A stretch of DNA of 64,000 nt from Bacillus_BD oryzisoli (GCF_036670025.1 NZ_CP137640.1:5180001-5244000), one strand, 5' to 3'. Positions 16,201-26,123 are shown, counted from the first letter of the stretch. The notes: generated from the sequence alone by a model not told the origin. Numbers and translations are program-made.

Positions 16201-18372
16201 TTACTTCTTATTTACATCCACAATTCTATCTTCAATTTGCGGGTTAACGGTTTTTAGTTTTGCCACATAGTCTCGCAGGTTTTCCCAGTCAGCATAGCCT
16301 AGGTCGGTGACAAGACCTTGTTCATAGACCTCTTTGAACACATCATAGCCATCTCCACCTTTTGCTGTAAAGGCATTCGTAGCAACGGCATAGCTTGCCT
16401 CAGGATCCAACGCTGTATAAGTACTGTTCTCATTCTTCACTTCCACTGCGACCACTCTGCTCCCCGCAGCCTTTGAACTATCATATGTAAATTTCATACC
16501 GGATACATGTAAAAATCCACCGCTCTCCTTTGGAGCCTGACTGACACTATGCTCGAGAGCTTCCACAATCTGCGCACCCGTCAATTCCATCGTTGCAAGT
16601 GTATTGCCAAATGGAAGCACCGTCAAAACATCCCCAAGGGTAATATCCCCCTTATCAATCGCTGCCCGGATTCCGCCGCCATTTTGCAGGGCAATGACAG
16701 TATCTGGATTATACTCCTTCGCTTTATCAAGCATTCCATCCGTAATTAAATTCCCTAATGCGGTTTCACTGTTTCGTACGCTGACAGTCGCACCTTCATC
16801 GGAAAGACGAGGATTTGGCAATTCAACGGCAGTCTCAGCACCTGTTGAAGTATTTTTTACCTCTGCAATCACATCTGAATACTCCTTCAGCATCTCAGCC
16901 GCCACAGCATCTTCTTCTTTATCTGCAATCTTGATTAATTCCCCCGCCTGTCCAACCACACGGCCATTTTCATCAAATTCAACATCCAACGTTCCCAGGT
17001 AATCATTATATTGATAGGCTTGGACTATAACTGTCGGGTCCTTCGCTGCCCCATTCTCGTCCTCAGCAACGACAACCGGCTCATCTAACTTTGTATGACT
17101 GTGACCGCCGACAATCACATCGATTCCATCTACATATTCAGCAAGCAGCTGGTCATTATCCTTTTCCGGATTGTCATCGAAGCCTAAATGTGTAACAGCA
17201 ACGATTTTATTAACACCTTCTGCTTCAAATGCTGCGACAGTATTTTCCGCTTCTTCGATATAGTTTTCAAATTGAACAGAGCCCGGGCTTGATAGATCAA
17301 CGGTTTCCTCTGTTGTTAGACCGAAAATCCCAACCTTCTCTCCCTCTACCTCTTTTATAATCCCGTTATAAATTGTACCTTCCTCGGGCTTGTCTGTGAT
17401 TTCATTTTTAAAAAGACCTGCCAAATCACTGTCGCCAGTAAAATCAATATTCGCACTTACAAATGGGAACGAAGCACCGCTGATAAAATCAGCCAAACCC
17501 TTATGCCCTTCCGGTGTAGAGCCTAAATCGAATTCATGGTTTCCAAAGGTCATGACATCGTAGCCTACATAATTCATAAACTCTAAATCTGCCTGTCCAT
17601 GAAACTCATTGAAATACAATGTACCAGAAAATACATCCCCGGCATCAATTAAAAGGGCATCCGGCTTTTCGGCACGCACTTCTTTAATCGCTGTAACCTT
17701 TTTAGCTACCTTATCTACATTGGCGTGGGTATCATTTGTATGCATGATAGAAAGCTCAAAGTTGTCGTTATCTTGGGCTTGGAATGCTTTGTATAGAAAA
17801 ACTGCATAGTCACCGCGTTTAGCCGGCTGATGGACACCAAATTCAGTTTTTGAAATACCTTGAGTGATCTCATGAGCGAGCAGCGCCTGAACAGCCTGCT
17901 CATAACGTTCGGAGACATCTGTAAAAGGCAGCGTTGTTTTTTCTTGTAAATCAAAGCCTTTTTGGATCCAAATCGCTAATTCCCCGCGGGTAATGAGGTC
18001 TTGAGCTCCGAATGATTCTGTTGATTTCCCATTTGTAATGCCCGCCTCTTTCAGCGCATTCACAGCACCAACCGCACGTTCCGGTACATCCTTAAATCCT
18101 GAATCCGCGGCATTCTCTATGTCCAAACCCAATACATTCGCTAATAAAACAGCGGCATCCACACGTTTAATATTTTCATAGGTTCCAAATGAAGAAGCTG
18201 TTGTTCCCTTTGCTCCGGTTGAGATGAGGAACTCTACCGCCTCCTGATAACGCTCTGGTACGTCTGTGAATGGGTTTACTGCTGCCGCCCAAGGAGCAGC
18301 CGCTGATGTCACCACCGCAGCTGCTGCCGCAGTTGTCATAAATTTTTTATATAAAGCAGACTTATTTCTCAT
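16201..18372 (-). CDS. SLH-anchored 5'-nucleotidase / metallophosphoesterase
   Basis: A 723-residue secreted enzyme of the UshA/YfkN 5'-nucleotidase family. Signal peptide rich in alanine (1-33), three SLH domains (about 33-200), then a metallophosphoesterase domain with MHTNDTHAN, IDAGDVFSGT, FGNHEFDLG and a VGGHSHTKL motif. The C-terminal 5'-nucleotidase domain (about 515-700) contains NLITDGMLDKA and LQNGGGIRAAI. It should release phosphate and nucleosides from extracellular nucleotides at the cell surface. AAGGAAGGA lies eight bases before the ATG. The SLH domains are N-terminal and closely resemble those of the genes at 18782 and 30936. Confidence 0.93.
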   Translation of the reverse strand: MRNKSALYKKFMTTAAAAAVVTSAAAPWAAAVNPFTDVPERYQEAVEFLISTGAKGTTASSFGTYENIKRVDAAVLLANVLGLDIENAADSGFKDVPERAVGAVNALKEAGITNGKSTESFGAQDLITRGELAIWIQKGFDLQEKTTLPFTDVSERYEQAVQALLAHEITQGISKTEFGVHQPAKRGDYAVFLYKAFQAQDNDNFELSIMHTNDTHANVDKVAKKVTAIKEVRAEKPDALLIDAGDVFSGTLYFNEFHGQADLEFMNYVGYDVMTFGNHEFDLGSTPEGHKGLADFISGASFPFVSANIDFTGDSDLAGLFKNEITDKPEEGTIYNGIIKEVEGEKVGIFGLTTEETVDLSSPGSVQFENYIEEAENTVAAFEAEGVNKIVAVTHLGFDDNPEKDNDQLLAEYVDGIDVIVGGHSHTKLDEPVVVAEDENGAAKDPTVIVQAYQYNDYLGTLDVEFDENGRVVGQAGELIKIADKEEDAVAAEMLKEYSDVIAEVKNTSTGAETAVELPNPRLSDEGATVSVRNSETALGNLITDGMLDKAKEYNPDTVIALQNGGGIRAAIDKGDITLGDVLTVLPFGNTLATMELTGAQIVEALEHSVSQAPKESGGFLHVSGMKFTYDSSKAAGSRVVAVEVKNENSTYTALDPEASYAVATNAFTAKGGDGYDVFKEVYEQGLVTDLGYADWENLRDYVAKLKTVNPQIEDRIVDVNKK

Positions 18373-18739
18373 TCTTTACATCCTTCCTTTCGTTGCTGGT
18401 CTTTATTCTTCGAAAAATTCCCAGGACATGAGCTGGAAATTTGTTTCTTTTAAAATACTCAAGCCTAAACTATTAAATAGAATGACCTAGAGAAAGTATA
18501 CTAGAGAACAAGACCTATACTCGTAAATTTTCAGTATTTTTACATAAATTTTAACTAGTTTACAAAAGTTTTGGAAAGGTTTTAGAAACGGAGAGAATTT
18601 GTATCACGAATGGGATTTGGAAAAGTGTTTAAGACAGGACGATTTGTATCTATTAATATGTTGTTTAAAACAAAAGGATCTTGTAAGTACGAATTAGTAT
18701 AGAAGAAGTTTGTCCGCAGCTGCAAGTTACTTTGTTACT

Positions 18740-18774
18740 AAAAAAGCCCCGCAGAGACTTACCTCTACAGAGCT
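18740..18774 (-). terminator. Minus-strand terminator, dispersed CTCTGTAGAG type
   Basis: Read on the minus strand, GCTCTGTAGAG pairs with CTCTGCGGGGC and is followed by TTTTTT. It ends the SLH gene at 18782. The rest of the 409-base gap 18373-18781 is AT-rich upstream sequence of the 5'-nucleotidase gene without a recognisable gene. Confidence 0.75.
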
Positions 18775-18781
18775 TATCATT

Positions 18782-19684
18782 TTATCGATTGATTTGTGCC
18801 ATCTTAATTTTGGCACCAACGACTCTATCCGCTACACCTTCGTATAAAAGCTTTCCTTTTTCATCATAAACAGCCACATCCTGAATTCCAGCAGCTGGCA
18901 GTGCTGTTGTAACTGAAAACTCGCCATCCACAACATCAGCCTTTAATTCGATTGGTTCTGTTCCATTCGGCAGCGTAACAATTACTTTTTCCACACCTTC
19001 AGCTTTTCCTGTAATCGTAACGGTGTTGTCATCATTTAACAATCCAGCCACGTCGGAAACAAGTACATCCGGAAGCGTGACTTCAAATTCCTCTGCTTTT
19101 TTTATAAAAATAGCAAATTCACCGCGTGTGATCGGGTCATTGGCTCCAAAAGCAGTTTCACTCTTACCATTGGTGATTCCTGCATTGTATAAAGCTTTCA
19201 CATAATCTGTGAAAGTGGCACTGACATCTGTGAATGGGTGTGCCTCGCCTTCAAGCGGAAGGTCATAGGCCATAGCAATGATTTTCGCCATTTCCGCACG
19301 TGTCAACGAATCATGTGGCGCAAAAGTATCAGCTGTTTTACCGTTGATAACACCAAGATCCTTTAACACATTAATGGCTTTCACTGCGCGTTCTGGTACG
19401 TCCGTAAAGCCGGAGTCTGGAGCACCAAAGTTCTCAAAACCTAATGCTGTTGCAACTAATACGGCAGCGTCGGCACGTTTGATCTGAGCGTGAGTACCAA
19501 ATGTACCATCTGCTAAGCCCTTTGTTATATCATTAGCTACTAAATAATCTACCGCCTCTTCATATCGGTCAGATACATCTGGAAAACTTGCTGCTGAAGC
19601 TGCAGGTACAACAGCGGTTGCGACCATCGCAGCCGTCGCAGCTGCTGCTAGAAATTTACGATAAGAACGAAATTGAAAATTCAT
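18782..19684 (-). CDS. SLH protein with small Ig-like C-terminal domain
   Basis: A 300-residue secreted protein. Alanine-rich signal peptide (1-31), three SLH domains (about 32-200) each with the FxDV...ITRGE/LTRAE pattern, and a short beta-rich tail (about 205-290) that looks like a single Ig-like fold. No catalytic motif is seen. AGGGGGA stands before the ATG. It may be a structural surface protein or a free SLH ligand-binding protein. Related in its SLH part to 16201 and 30936. Confidence 0.85.
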   Translation of the reverse strand: MNFQFRSYRKFLAAAATAAMVATAVVPAASAASFPDVSDRYEEAVDYLVANDITKGLADGTFGTHAQIKRADAAVLVATALGFENFGAPDSGFTDVPERAVKAINVLKDLGVINGKTADTFAPHDSLTRAEMAKIIAMAYDLPLEGEAHPFTDVSATFTDYVKALYNAGITNGKSETAFGANDPITRGEFAIFIKKAEEFEVTLPDVLVSDVAGLLNDDNTVTITGKAEGVEKVIVTLPNGTEPIELKADVVDGEFSVTTALPAAGIQDVAVYDEKGKLLYEGVADRVVGAKIKMAQINR

Positions 19685-19942
19685 ACTTGAATATCCCCCT
19701 AAGATGTGATTTTTCTTGCCATTTTCAACAGGAGAAACTTGTTAAAACTAGGCAAATTATCCTATCAGTCATTCTATCAAACCAGTAAGAATTTTCTATA
19801 CTATTTTAAATAACTTAATAGTATCTTTACGTTCTTTACATTTTTAACAATTCCAATGTAAAAGAAAAGCTCGTACATGATAATTTTGGAAATCATTCCC
19901 TATTTTTATAGTCTTATTTTCTCATAAATTACTAGGAGGATT

Positions 19943-20005
19943 TTGTTACTTTACAGCGAATGTAATAACGTTATTTATTCAAAAAATCAGGTGGAATTCA
20001 ATTGA
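19943..20005 (+). other. Possible leader peptide overlapping the esterase start
   Basis: AGGAGGA at 19934-19940 is close to a TTG (19943) that opens a 20-codon frame. Its TGA stop (20003-20005) overlaps the TTG start of the esterase gene (20002-20004). This would allow translational coupling. The SD-to-start spacing is short, so it is only a possibility. The remaining part of the 317-base gap 19685-20001 is AT-rich divergent promoter sequence. Confidence 0.3.
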
Positions 20006-21294
20006 GGAGTAAACGTACGAAACTCGGTTTATCTATTGCCATGGCTTTGTCTATGCTGGTCGCTCCAGTGGCTTCAGCGGAGAGTGTTGACACACAGAAA
20101 GTAGATTATCTTGCACTTGGAGATTCGCTTGCGGCTGGGCAGTCATATAATCAAACAATAGGAAAAGGCTACACGGATTATATTAGCAGCCAGTTAAATA
20201 AAATTGGCGTGTTGTCCAGCTTTAATAAGCAGTTTTCTGTGTCTGGATATACGACAACTCAGATTTTAAATGATATCCAAAATAATACGGTAAAAAATGG
20301 AGTTTCGATTCAAGAAGCGATTAAGAATGCTGAAATCATTACGATTGATGCCGGGGCAAACGATCTTTTACAACTAATAAATTTTGATCGTAAAGAGCTA
20401 AAAGTGACATATGATCAAGAAAAGCTTACTGCTGGAATGACTGCAGTGGGGCAAAATCTAACATCTATTTTTACAAAAATTAAAGAACTTAACCCGAAAG
20501 CAGAAATTTATGTGATGGGCTATTATAATCCATTTCCGATTCTGCCTAGCCAGTATAAAGAACAGTTTTTACCTTTGTTGGATGCATTAAACAAAATTAT
20601 CGCTGATACAGGAAAACCGTTTGGCGCAACTTTTGTTTCTACAGCGGATTCCATTGCAAAGAATGCTATTAGCTACCTGCCGAATATTCAGGATATTCAT
20701 CCAAACCAAGCAGGTTATCTTGCGATTGCCAATGACTTCTGGAAGTCAATTAATGTGGGGAAAAAAGCAAGCTTTAACGATGAAATTCCAGAAGTTGCAC
20801 AAGATGAGATTAAGTATTTAGTAGAAAAAGGGATTATTGCAGGATATGTGAACGGAAACTTCGGTGCAAATGATCTGATTACACGTGTCCAAAGCGCGAT
20901 CATGCTAAACCGTGCGATTGTATACAGCGATGATGCAGCGCCAAATCCAAACTATGCTGATGTAACAGAAAGCACTTTTGGCTATGATGTGATTGCAAAA
21001 ATGACGCAGGAAGGCGTTTTTGCAGGAAACAATCAGTCATTCAATCCGGGAAATACTTTAACTCGTGCTGAAATGGCTAAAGTTTTAGTCCTAGCATTTA
21101 AATTGAAAGGCACTGGAAGCAAGAGCTTCAACGATGTCGGCAACGACTACTGGGCTGCATCCTACATCAGCACCCTTGCCGAAAATGGCATCACCATCGG
21201 CTACAGCAACGGATCATTCAAACCAAATGACCCAATCACAAGAGCCGAATTCTCCATCATGCTTTCTCGTGCATTGAATGACAGCTTTAAATAA
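20002..21294 (+). CDS. SGNH/GDSL esterase with C-terminal SLH domains
   Basis: A 430-residue secreted hydrolase. Signal peptide (1-26), SGNH domain with block I GDSLAAG (serine about 41), block III GAND (about 117-120) and block V DIHPNQAGY (about 231-239), giving the Ser-Asp-His set. Three SLH domains follow (about 255-428). Enzymes of this fold de-esterify lipids or O-acetylated polysaccharides. Wall anchoring suggests a surface glycan or a lipid substrate, but this is inference. The start is TTG with AGGTGGA upstream. Confidence 0.9.
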   Translation: MRSKRTKLGLSIAMALSMLVAPVASAESVDTQKVDYLALGDSLAAGQSYNQTIGKGYTDYISSQLNKIGVLSSFNKQFSVSGYTTTQILNDIQNNTVKNGVSIQEAIKNAEIITIDAGANDLLQLINFDRKELKVTYDQEKLTAGMTAVGQNLTSIFTKIKELNPKAEIYVMGYYNPFPILPSQYKEQFLPLLDALNKIIADTGKPFGATFVSTADSIAKNAISYLPNIQDIHPNQAGYLAIANDFWKSINVGKKASFNDEIPEVAQDEIKYLVEKGIIAGYVNGNFGANDLITRVQSAIMLNRAIVYSDDAAPNPNYADVTESTFGYDVIAKMTQEGVFAGNNQSFNPGNTLTRAEMAKVLVLAFKLKGTGSKSFNDVGNDYWAASYISTLAENGITIGYSNGSFKPNDPITRAEFSIMLSRALNDSFK

Positions 21295-21308
21295 ATAAAA
21301 GGGTGATT

Positions 21309-21392
21309 TACCCCTTTAAAGCAGTAGGGGACAGTCCCCCAGCGCGTTAAAGCGCCGGGGGACTGTCCCTCACTTATGCACTGCGTTAAAGC
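21309..21392. repeat. Family A inverted pair
   Basis: Cores AGGGGACAGTCCCCC and GGGGGACTGTCCCTC are joined by AGCGCGTTAAAGCGCC. A TGCGTTAAAGCAGCA arm follows. The right half closely resembles the copy at 22805, as expected from the segmental duplication of the next gene. Confidence 0.88.
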
Positions 21393-21437
21393 AGCAGTGA
21401 TGTCTTCTTTAATTAACAAATATCATTTTACCTCAAA

Positions 21438-22505
21438 TTAATTAACAAAAATGATGTTTGTTAATTCAATTAATGTTTCTTCACCGTTCACAGCTTTAAT
21501 GATTCCTACCTTTGGCGAATAATAGGTTACTATGCCATCTTGGTCTGTCACTTCGACAACTTCTAAGAAAGTACCTGCAGGTGTTGTGAGCGTCAAATCT
21601 GTTGCTGTAATTTCGTAGGAGGCCAGAATTTCATCTCCATACTCGATATCCCAAGTGTGACCAGTTTCAATAGGATTCGCAAGCATTAATCGGTATTCAG
21701 AATAAGGAGCACCCAGCTTATATCCTTCCTCATCCTGTCTTTCGACAACCTGATAGGAGCCTCCAAATTCGTCATTTACATTCCAAAGATTCCAGTCCGG
21801 ATAGTCTTCACCGGCATAAACAAACGAGAAGTTGCCATTTTCATTAGAGTGGTATTGATAGATATTCCTCGTATCCTTTAGATAAGAATCCGGCAAACCC
21901 ACTTTAAAGTCATCATTTAGTGCCCTTGCTAAGAAAGCGGAAAATTGAGCTCTTGTTACTTTATCATTCGGACGGAATGTGTTGTCTGGATAACCTTGTG
22001 TTATATTTTCAGCAAAAATTCTTTTTATATGCGGATAGCTTGCCATCGAAGACGATATATCTGTAAAAGGTGCATCTACTTCCATGTTCAGGTCGAAGGC
22101 TCTTGATAAGAAGATCGCCATTTGTCCCCGTGTGACTGTTTCATTTGGCCGATAGGTTCCATCAGGATATCCCTGAATAATTCCCTCCGCAACCGCTGAA
22201 GCAATATATCCGCTGGCAACCTGGTTTGCTCCCACATCAGAGAACTTCGTCGCCCGCTGCTCACCATTCAAATCCAACGCCCTGCCAATCATAATCGCAG
22301 CAGAAGCCCTTGTCACTTCTTCATTCGGTCGAATGGATCCATCAGGATAACCCTTTACGATCCCTTCAAATGCTAAATACAAGATTTCATCATAGAACTG
22401 ATGGCTTGTATCGAGGTCTGAATACACAGGTGGTGTCGCACTTACACCCATGCCGCCACCCAAAGTTAACACAACCAACAAAAATAGCAGTCTTAGTTTC
22501 TTCAA
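21438..22505 (-). CDS. SLH protein, tandem paralogue 1 of 3
   Basis: A 355-residue secreted protein with signal peptide, three SLH domains (about 28-195) and a 140-residue C-terminal domain of unknown function. That domain is rich in Tyr, Trp and Glu (NLWNVNDEFGGSY, YSEYRLMLANP) and contains LTLTTPAGTFLEVVEV. It is a near copy of the gene at 22907 (most residues identical) and more distantly related to 24208. The start is TTG, shared by all three paralogues. No catalytic residues are recognised. Expansion by duplication suggests dosage or antigenic variation. Confidence 0.87.
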   Translation of the reverse strand: MKKLRLLFLLVVLTLGGGMGVSATPPVYSDLDTSHQFYDEILYLAFEGIVKGYPDGSIRPNEEVTRASAAIMIGRALDLNGEQRATKFSDVGANQVASGYIASAVAEGIIQGYPDGTYRPNETVTRGQMAIFLSRAFDLNMEVDAPFTDISSSMASYPHIKRIFAENITQGYPDNTFRPNDKVTRAQFSAFLARALNDDFKVGLPDSYLKDTRNIYQYHSNENGNFSFVYAGEDYPDWNLWNVNDEFGGSYQVVERQDEEGYKLGAPYSEYRLMLANPIETGHTWDIEYGDEILASYEITATDLTLTTPAGTFLEVVEVTDQDGIVTYYSPKVGIIKAVNGEETLIELTNIIFVN

Positions 22506-22611
22506 AACTACATCATTCCCCCTCTTTGATTAAAAGGAAAAAATATCCTCCAGATTGATTATATTATAGAGATGAACATATAAATTAGATTTCTAACGAC
22601 AATATTCTTAT

Positions 22612-22663
22612 TTAGCGCATTAAAGCGGCGGGAGACAGTCCCCCGCCGCTTTAATGTGCTAAA
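22612..22663. repeat. Family A repeat, single long palindrome
   Basis: TAGCGCATTAAAGCGGCGGGAGACAGTCCCCCGCCGCTTTAATGTGCTA-type palindrome, here with one mismatch in the core. A nearly identical copy stands at the same place upstream of paralogue 2 (24093). The surrounding 401-base gap 22506-22906 otherwise holds AT-rich upstream sequence and the next repeat. Confidence 0.88.
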
Positions 22664-22804
22664 CAAACAAATTAGGACAAAACTGAAGGGAAGTATGCCG
22701 CTCCAATTTTATCCTTAATAAATTATTTATTGTTGATCTTCTATATCAAATAACTCTTTTACGTTAGATCCTTGAGATATCTCAAAAAGAAGCGTCTGAT
22801 TCCA

Positions 22805-22876
22805 CGCATTAGGGGACAGTCCCCCAGCGCATTAAAGCGCTGGGGGACTGTCCCTCACTTATGTACTGCGTTAAAG
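22805..22876. repeat. Family A inverted pair
   Basis: Cores AGGGGACAGTCCCCC and GGGGGACTGTCCCTC flank AGCGCATTAAAGCGCT. The sequence through CACTTATGTACTGCGTTAAAG matches the copy at 21309, so it was copied with the gene. Confidence 0.88.
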
Positions 22877-22906
22877 TAGCAGTACTTTCTATCTTTATTA
22901 TTCAAA

Positions 22907-23983
22907 TTAATTAACAAAAGGCACAATAACTCTTGTTACTTCAATTAATGTTTCTTCGCCTCTCACTGCTTTGATAATTCCTACATTTGGTGCGAAATAG
23001 GTGACCAAGTCTTCTTGATCTGTCACTTCTACAACATTTTTAAATGTACCCGCAGGAGTTGTAAGTGTCAGGTTTGTTGCTGTGATTTCGTTGGAAGCAA
23101 GAATTTCGTCCCCGTATTCTATGTCCCAAGCATGACCAACTTCTACAGGATTCGCAAGCAGCAGCCTATATTCAGAATAAGGCGCACCCAGCTTATATCC
23201 TTCCTCATCCTGTCTTTCAGCAACCTGATAGGAGCCTCCAAATTCATCATTCACATTCCAAAGATTCCAATCCGGATAATCTTCATCGGCATATACAAAT
23301 GAGATGTTGCCATTTTCATTTGTATGGTATTGATAAATGTTGCTAGTATCCTTTAGGTAAGAAACCGGCAAATCGACCTTAAATTCATCGTTTAGTGCCC
23401 TTGCTAAGAAAGCGGAAAACTGCGCTCTTGTCACTTTTTCATTCGGACGGAACGTGTTGTCCGGATATCCTTGGGTAATATTTTCGGCAAGGATTCTTTT
23501 AATATGCGGATAGCTTGCCATGGAAGACGATATATCTGTAAAAGGTGCATCGACTTCAACAGTCAGGTCGAAGGCTCTTGATAAGAAAATCGCCATTTGT
23601 CCCCTTGTGACCGTTTCATTTGGACGATAGGTTCCATCAGGATATCCTTGAATAATTCCCTCCGCAACCGCAGAAGCAATATACCCGCTGGCAACCTGGT
23701 TTGCTCCAACATCAGAGAACTTCGTAGCGCGTTGTTCACCATTTAAATCCAGTGCTCTGCCGATCATAATAGCAGCTGCAGCCCTGGTTACTTCTTCATT
23801 CGGCCGAATCGTTCCATCTGGATATCCCTTAACGACACCTTTAAATGCTAAATACAAGATCTCATCATAGAACCGGTGGCCTCCATCGAGGTCTGAATAC
23901 ACCGGTGGGGTCAACGCACTCACACCCATGCCACCACCCAAAGTTAACACAACCAACAAAAATAGCAGTCTTAGTTTCTTCAA
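22907..23983 (-). CDS. SLH protein, tandem paralogue 2 of 3
   Basis: A 358-residue near-duplicate of the 21438 product. It shares the signal peptide, three SLH domains (about 28-197) and the same C-terminal domain (NLWNVNDEFGGSYQV is identical). Differences cluster in the last 30 residues and in linker positions. The duplication includes the flanking repeats, with one family A pair downstream and one long palindrome upstream of each gene. TTG start with GGGGAGGAATG about 13 bases before it. Function unknown. Confidence 0.87.
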   Translation of the reverse strand: MKKLRLLFLLVVLTLGGGMGVSALTPPVYSDLDGGHRFYDEILYLAFKGVVKGYPDGTIRPNEEVTRAAAAIMIGRALDLNGEQRATKFSDVGANQVASGYIASAVAEGIIQGYPDGTYRPNETVTRGQMAIFLSRAFDLTVEVDAPFTDISSSMASYPHIKRILAENITQGYPDNTFRPNEKVTRAQFSAFLARALNDEFKVDLPVSYLKDTSNIYQYHTNENGNISFVYADEDYPDWNLWNVNDEFGGSYQVAERQDEEGYKLGAPYSEYRLLLANPVEVGHAWDIEYGDEILASNEITATNLTLTTPAGTFKNVVEVTDQEDLVTYFAPNVGIIKAVRGEETLIEVTRVIVPFVN

Positions 23984-24092
23984 AACTTCATCATTCCTCC
24001 CCTCTAACCTAAAGGAAAAAATATCCTCCAGATTGATTATATTAAAGAAATTAACATATAAATTAGATTTTTATCGACAATATTCTTGTTTA

Positions 24093-24139
24093 GCGCATTA
24101 AAGCGGCGGGGGACAGTCCCCCGCCGCTTTAATGCGCTA
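24093..24139. repeat. Family A repeat, single long palindrome
   Basis: A 45-base palindrome of GCGCATTAAAGCGGC, core GGGGGACAGTCCCCC and the complementary arm, ending GCTTTAATGCGC. It is almost perfect, with only the central base unpaired. Confidence 0.92.
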
Positions 24140-24207
24140 AATATAAAACGGACAAAACCAGAGAGTTGTATGCCGCTCTGGTTTTGTCCTTTCATTTTTA
24201 TCAGTTA

Positions 24208-25281
24208 TTATTTATTTTCTATTTGAGTTAATTCTGTTACGGTATTCCCGTCATACACTTCTTTTATCCGGCCTACATTCGGAGCAAAATAAGTAATGAA
24301 TCCATCATTTCCAGTTACTTCAACTACATTGTCGAAAGTACCGGCAGTGGTGGTGATGGTTAAACCTGTTGCGGTAATGACGTATTGATATTCGTATTCA
24401 TAACCTGTACCCCAGGTTTGGCCAACATATACTGGATATTTTAAATCCATATAATATTCGGACTCGGGATATCCTAAGTAATACCCTTCGCTGTCTTGCC
24501 TTTCTAGCAATGAATAGTCATATTCATAGCCGTAACCATAGTCAGAGTAAACATCCCATAAATTCCAACCATCATATTCTTCATTCGGGTATTCCATATA
24601 ATAACTTCCCATATAATCAGACTCATAATAGTACACTTTTGCTGGATCTTTTAAATAGCTCATTTGTGCAGGGATTTCAACTTTAAACTCATCATTCAAT
24701 GCCCGTGCTAAGAATGCAGAAAACTGGGCTCTTGTAACCTTTACATCAGGACGGAATGTGTTGTCCGGATAACCTTGGGTTAAATTTTCCGCAATTATTT
24801 TCTTAATATGTGTATAGCTCTTCATAGATGGTGAGATATCTTTAAAAGAAGCATCAGATTCAACTGTCAGTTCAAACGCTCTTGATAAAAATATCGCCAT
24901 TTGCCCTCTCGTCACTGTTTCATTAGGACGATACGTATTATTCTCAAAACCTTGAATAATTCCCTTTTCAACAGCCGACGCAATATAACCGCTTGCCTTT
25001 TGATCTGCTTTAACATCCAAAAACGCAGTATCCCGTTGTTTCCCATCTAAATCTAACGCTCTACCGATCATTATCGCTGCCGCAGCTCTAGTTACTTCTT
25101 CATCAGGACGAAATGTTCCGTCTGGGAAACCGGTAATAATCCCTTCACCTTCCAAGTAGACCATTTCATCATAAAAGCGCTTGCCTTCTTGAAGATCTGA
25201 AAATGTGGATGCCAGGGCACTTCCACCAAAACTGCTTAAGGCGAAAATAAATAACACAAATAACAAACTTACCTTTTTCAA
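24208..25281 (-). CDS. SLH protein, tandem paralogue 3 of 3
   Basis: A 357-residue diverged paralogue. Signal peptide, three SLH domains (about 26-192) and the same type of C-terminal domain, here enriched in tyrosine (YGYGYEYDYSLLERQD). It keeps the LTITTTAGTFDNVVEVTG and APNVGRIKEV motifs shared with the other two. The start is TTG after GGGGGA. It was probably the older copy, with the pair at 21438 and 22907 arising later. Role unknown. Confidence 0.87.
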   Translation of the reverse strand: MKKVSLLFVLFIFALSSFGGSALASTFSDLQEGKRFYDEMVYLEGEGIITGFPDGTFRPDEEVTRAAAAIMIGRALDLDGKQRDTAFLDVKADQKASGYIASAVEKGIIQGFENNTYRPNETVTRGQMAIFLSRAFELTVESDASFKDISPSMKSYTHIKKIIAENLTQGYPDNTFRPDVKVTRAQFSAFLARALNDEFKVEIPAQMSYLKDPAKVYYYESDYMGSYYMEYPNEEYDGWNLWDVYSDYGYGYEYDYSLLERQDSEGYYLGYPESEYYMDLKYPVYVGQTWGTGYEYEYQYVITATGLTITTTAGTFDNVVEVTGNDGFITYFAPNVGRIKEVYDGNTVTELTQIENK

Positions 25282-25470
25282 AAGCTAATCCCCCTAAATA
25301 AAAAAATATTAAAATATAATTTTATACTATATCAAAATTCATTTCTATTAAATATAAAAATTATCTAGAAGCATTATTATATCAATAGTCCAACAAATGA
25401 ATCATAGCAAAAGTTAAAGCCAAAAAACACGCGTAAATATTGCCTTTTTATCGGTGCATCTTTACCACAT

Positions 25471-25528
25471 TAACGCAGTGGGGGACAGTCCCCCGCCGCT
25501 TTAACGCGGCGAGGGAACTGTCTCTTTC
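25471..25528. repeat. Family A inverted pair, right half degraded
   Basis: An intact core (GGGGGACAGTCCCCC) with GCCGCTTTAACGCGGC and a worn second core (GAGGGAACTGTCTC). It lies in the 374-base gap 25282-25655, whose remainder is AT-rich and shows no gene. Confidence 0.83.
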
Positions 25529-25655
25529 TTCTTCAGGGAAATGACATTAATCACCCTTATGAGAAGCTTTTTTAATTATTTTTTGTTAGAATTAAACTTA
25601 GATTTTCATCAAAAGGAATCCAGCTTCCTACAATATTATTGCAAGGAGAATCAAA

Positions 25656-26102
25656 ATGAAGTTTGTGAAATGGATTATAATTCCGGTCGTTATTCTAATT
25701 GCTGTCGGGTTTGGTGTTTATCATTTTGGGAAAGACTATGCGATTGATAAGGTTACTGAAAAATTGGAGTCTACCGGCAAAATAGATGAAGTAAAAGAGA
25801 TGGTTAAAAGTAACCCTGAACTTGTGTCATTTATAAAAGAGATTGAAACAAATCCTGAAGCTAAACAATATTTGAACAATCAAGCTTCAACGGAACAACT
25901 ACCTTTTGATACAAAAGAAGAAGCAGTTGAAGTAGTCGTTGATCGAGTAGGTGTTACCAAATTAAACGATGTTGTACAAAGAGCACAAAATGGAACTGCC
26001 ACACAAGAAGAAATCATCCAGGAATTATCAGGTGACTTCTCAGAAGAAGAAATCATGGCTCTCAAAATCATCGCATACAAAGAATTATATGGAAATCAAT
26101 AA
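25656..26102 (+). CDS. Small single-pass membrane protein of unknown function
   Basis: A 148-residue protein with an N-terminal membrane segment (about 4-24, WIIIPVVILIAVGFGVYHF) and a charged, mostly helical outer part. No known domain is recognised. AAGGAGA lies eight bases before the ATG, so it is a real gene. It stands alone among SLH genes, in opposite direction, and could be a surface-exposed helper, but nothing in the sequence decides this. Confidence 0.75.
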   Translation: MKFVKWIIIPVVILIAVGFGVYHFGKDYAIDKVTEKLESTGKIDEVKEMVKSNPELVSFIKEIETNPEAKQYLNNQASTEQLPFDTKEEAVEVVVDRVGVTKLNDVVQRAQNGTATQEEIIQELSGDFSEEEIMALKIIAYKELYGNQ

Positions 26103-26123
26103 ATCCATCCTTATTAAAAAAGG

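Noticed and set aside
25541..25747. Plus-strand 68-residue frame overlapping the small membrane protein gene
   Set aside because: It is an out-of-frame shadow. The AAGGAGA site belongs to the ATG at 25656.
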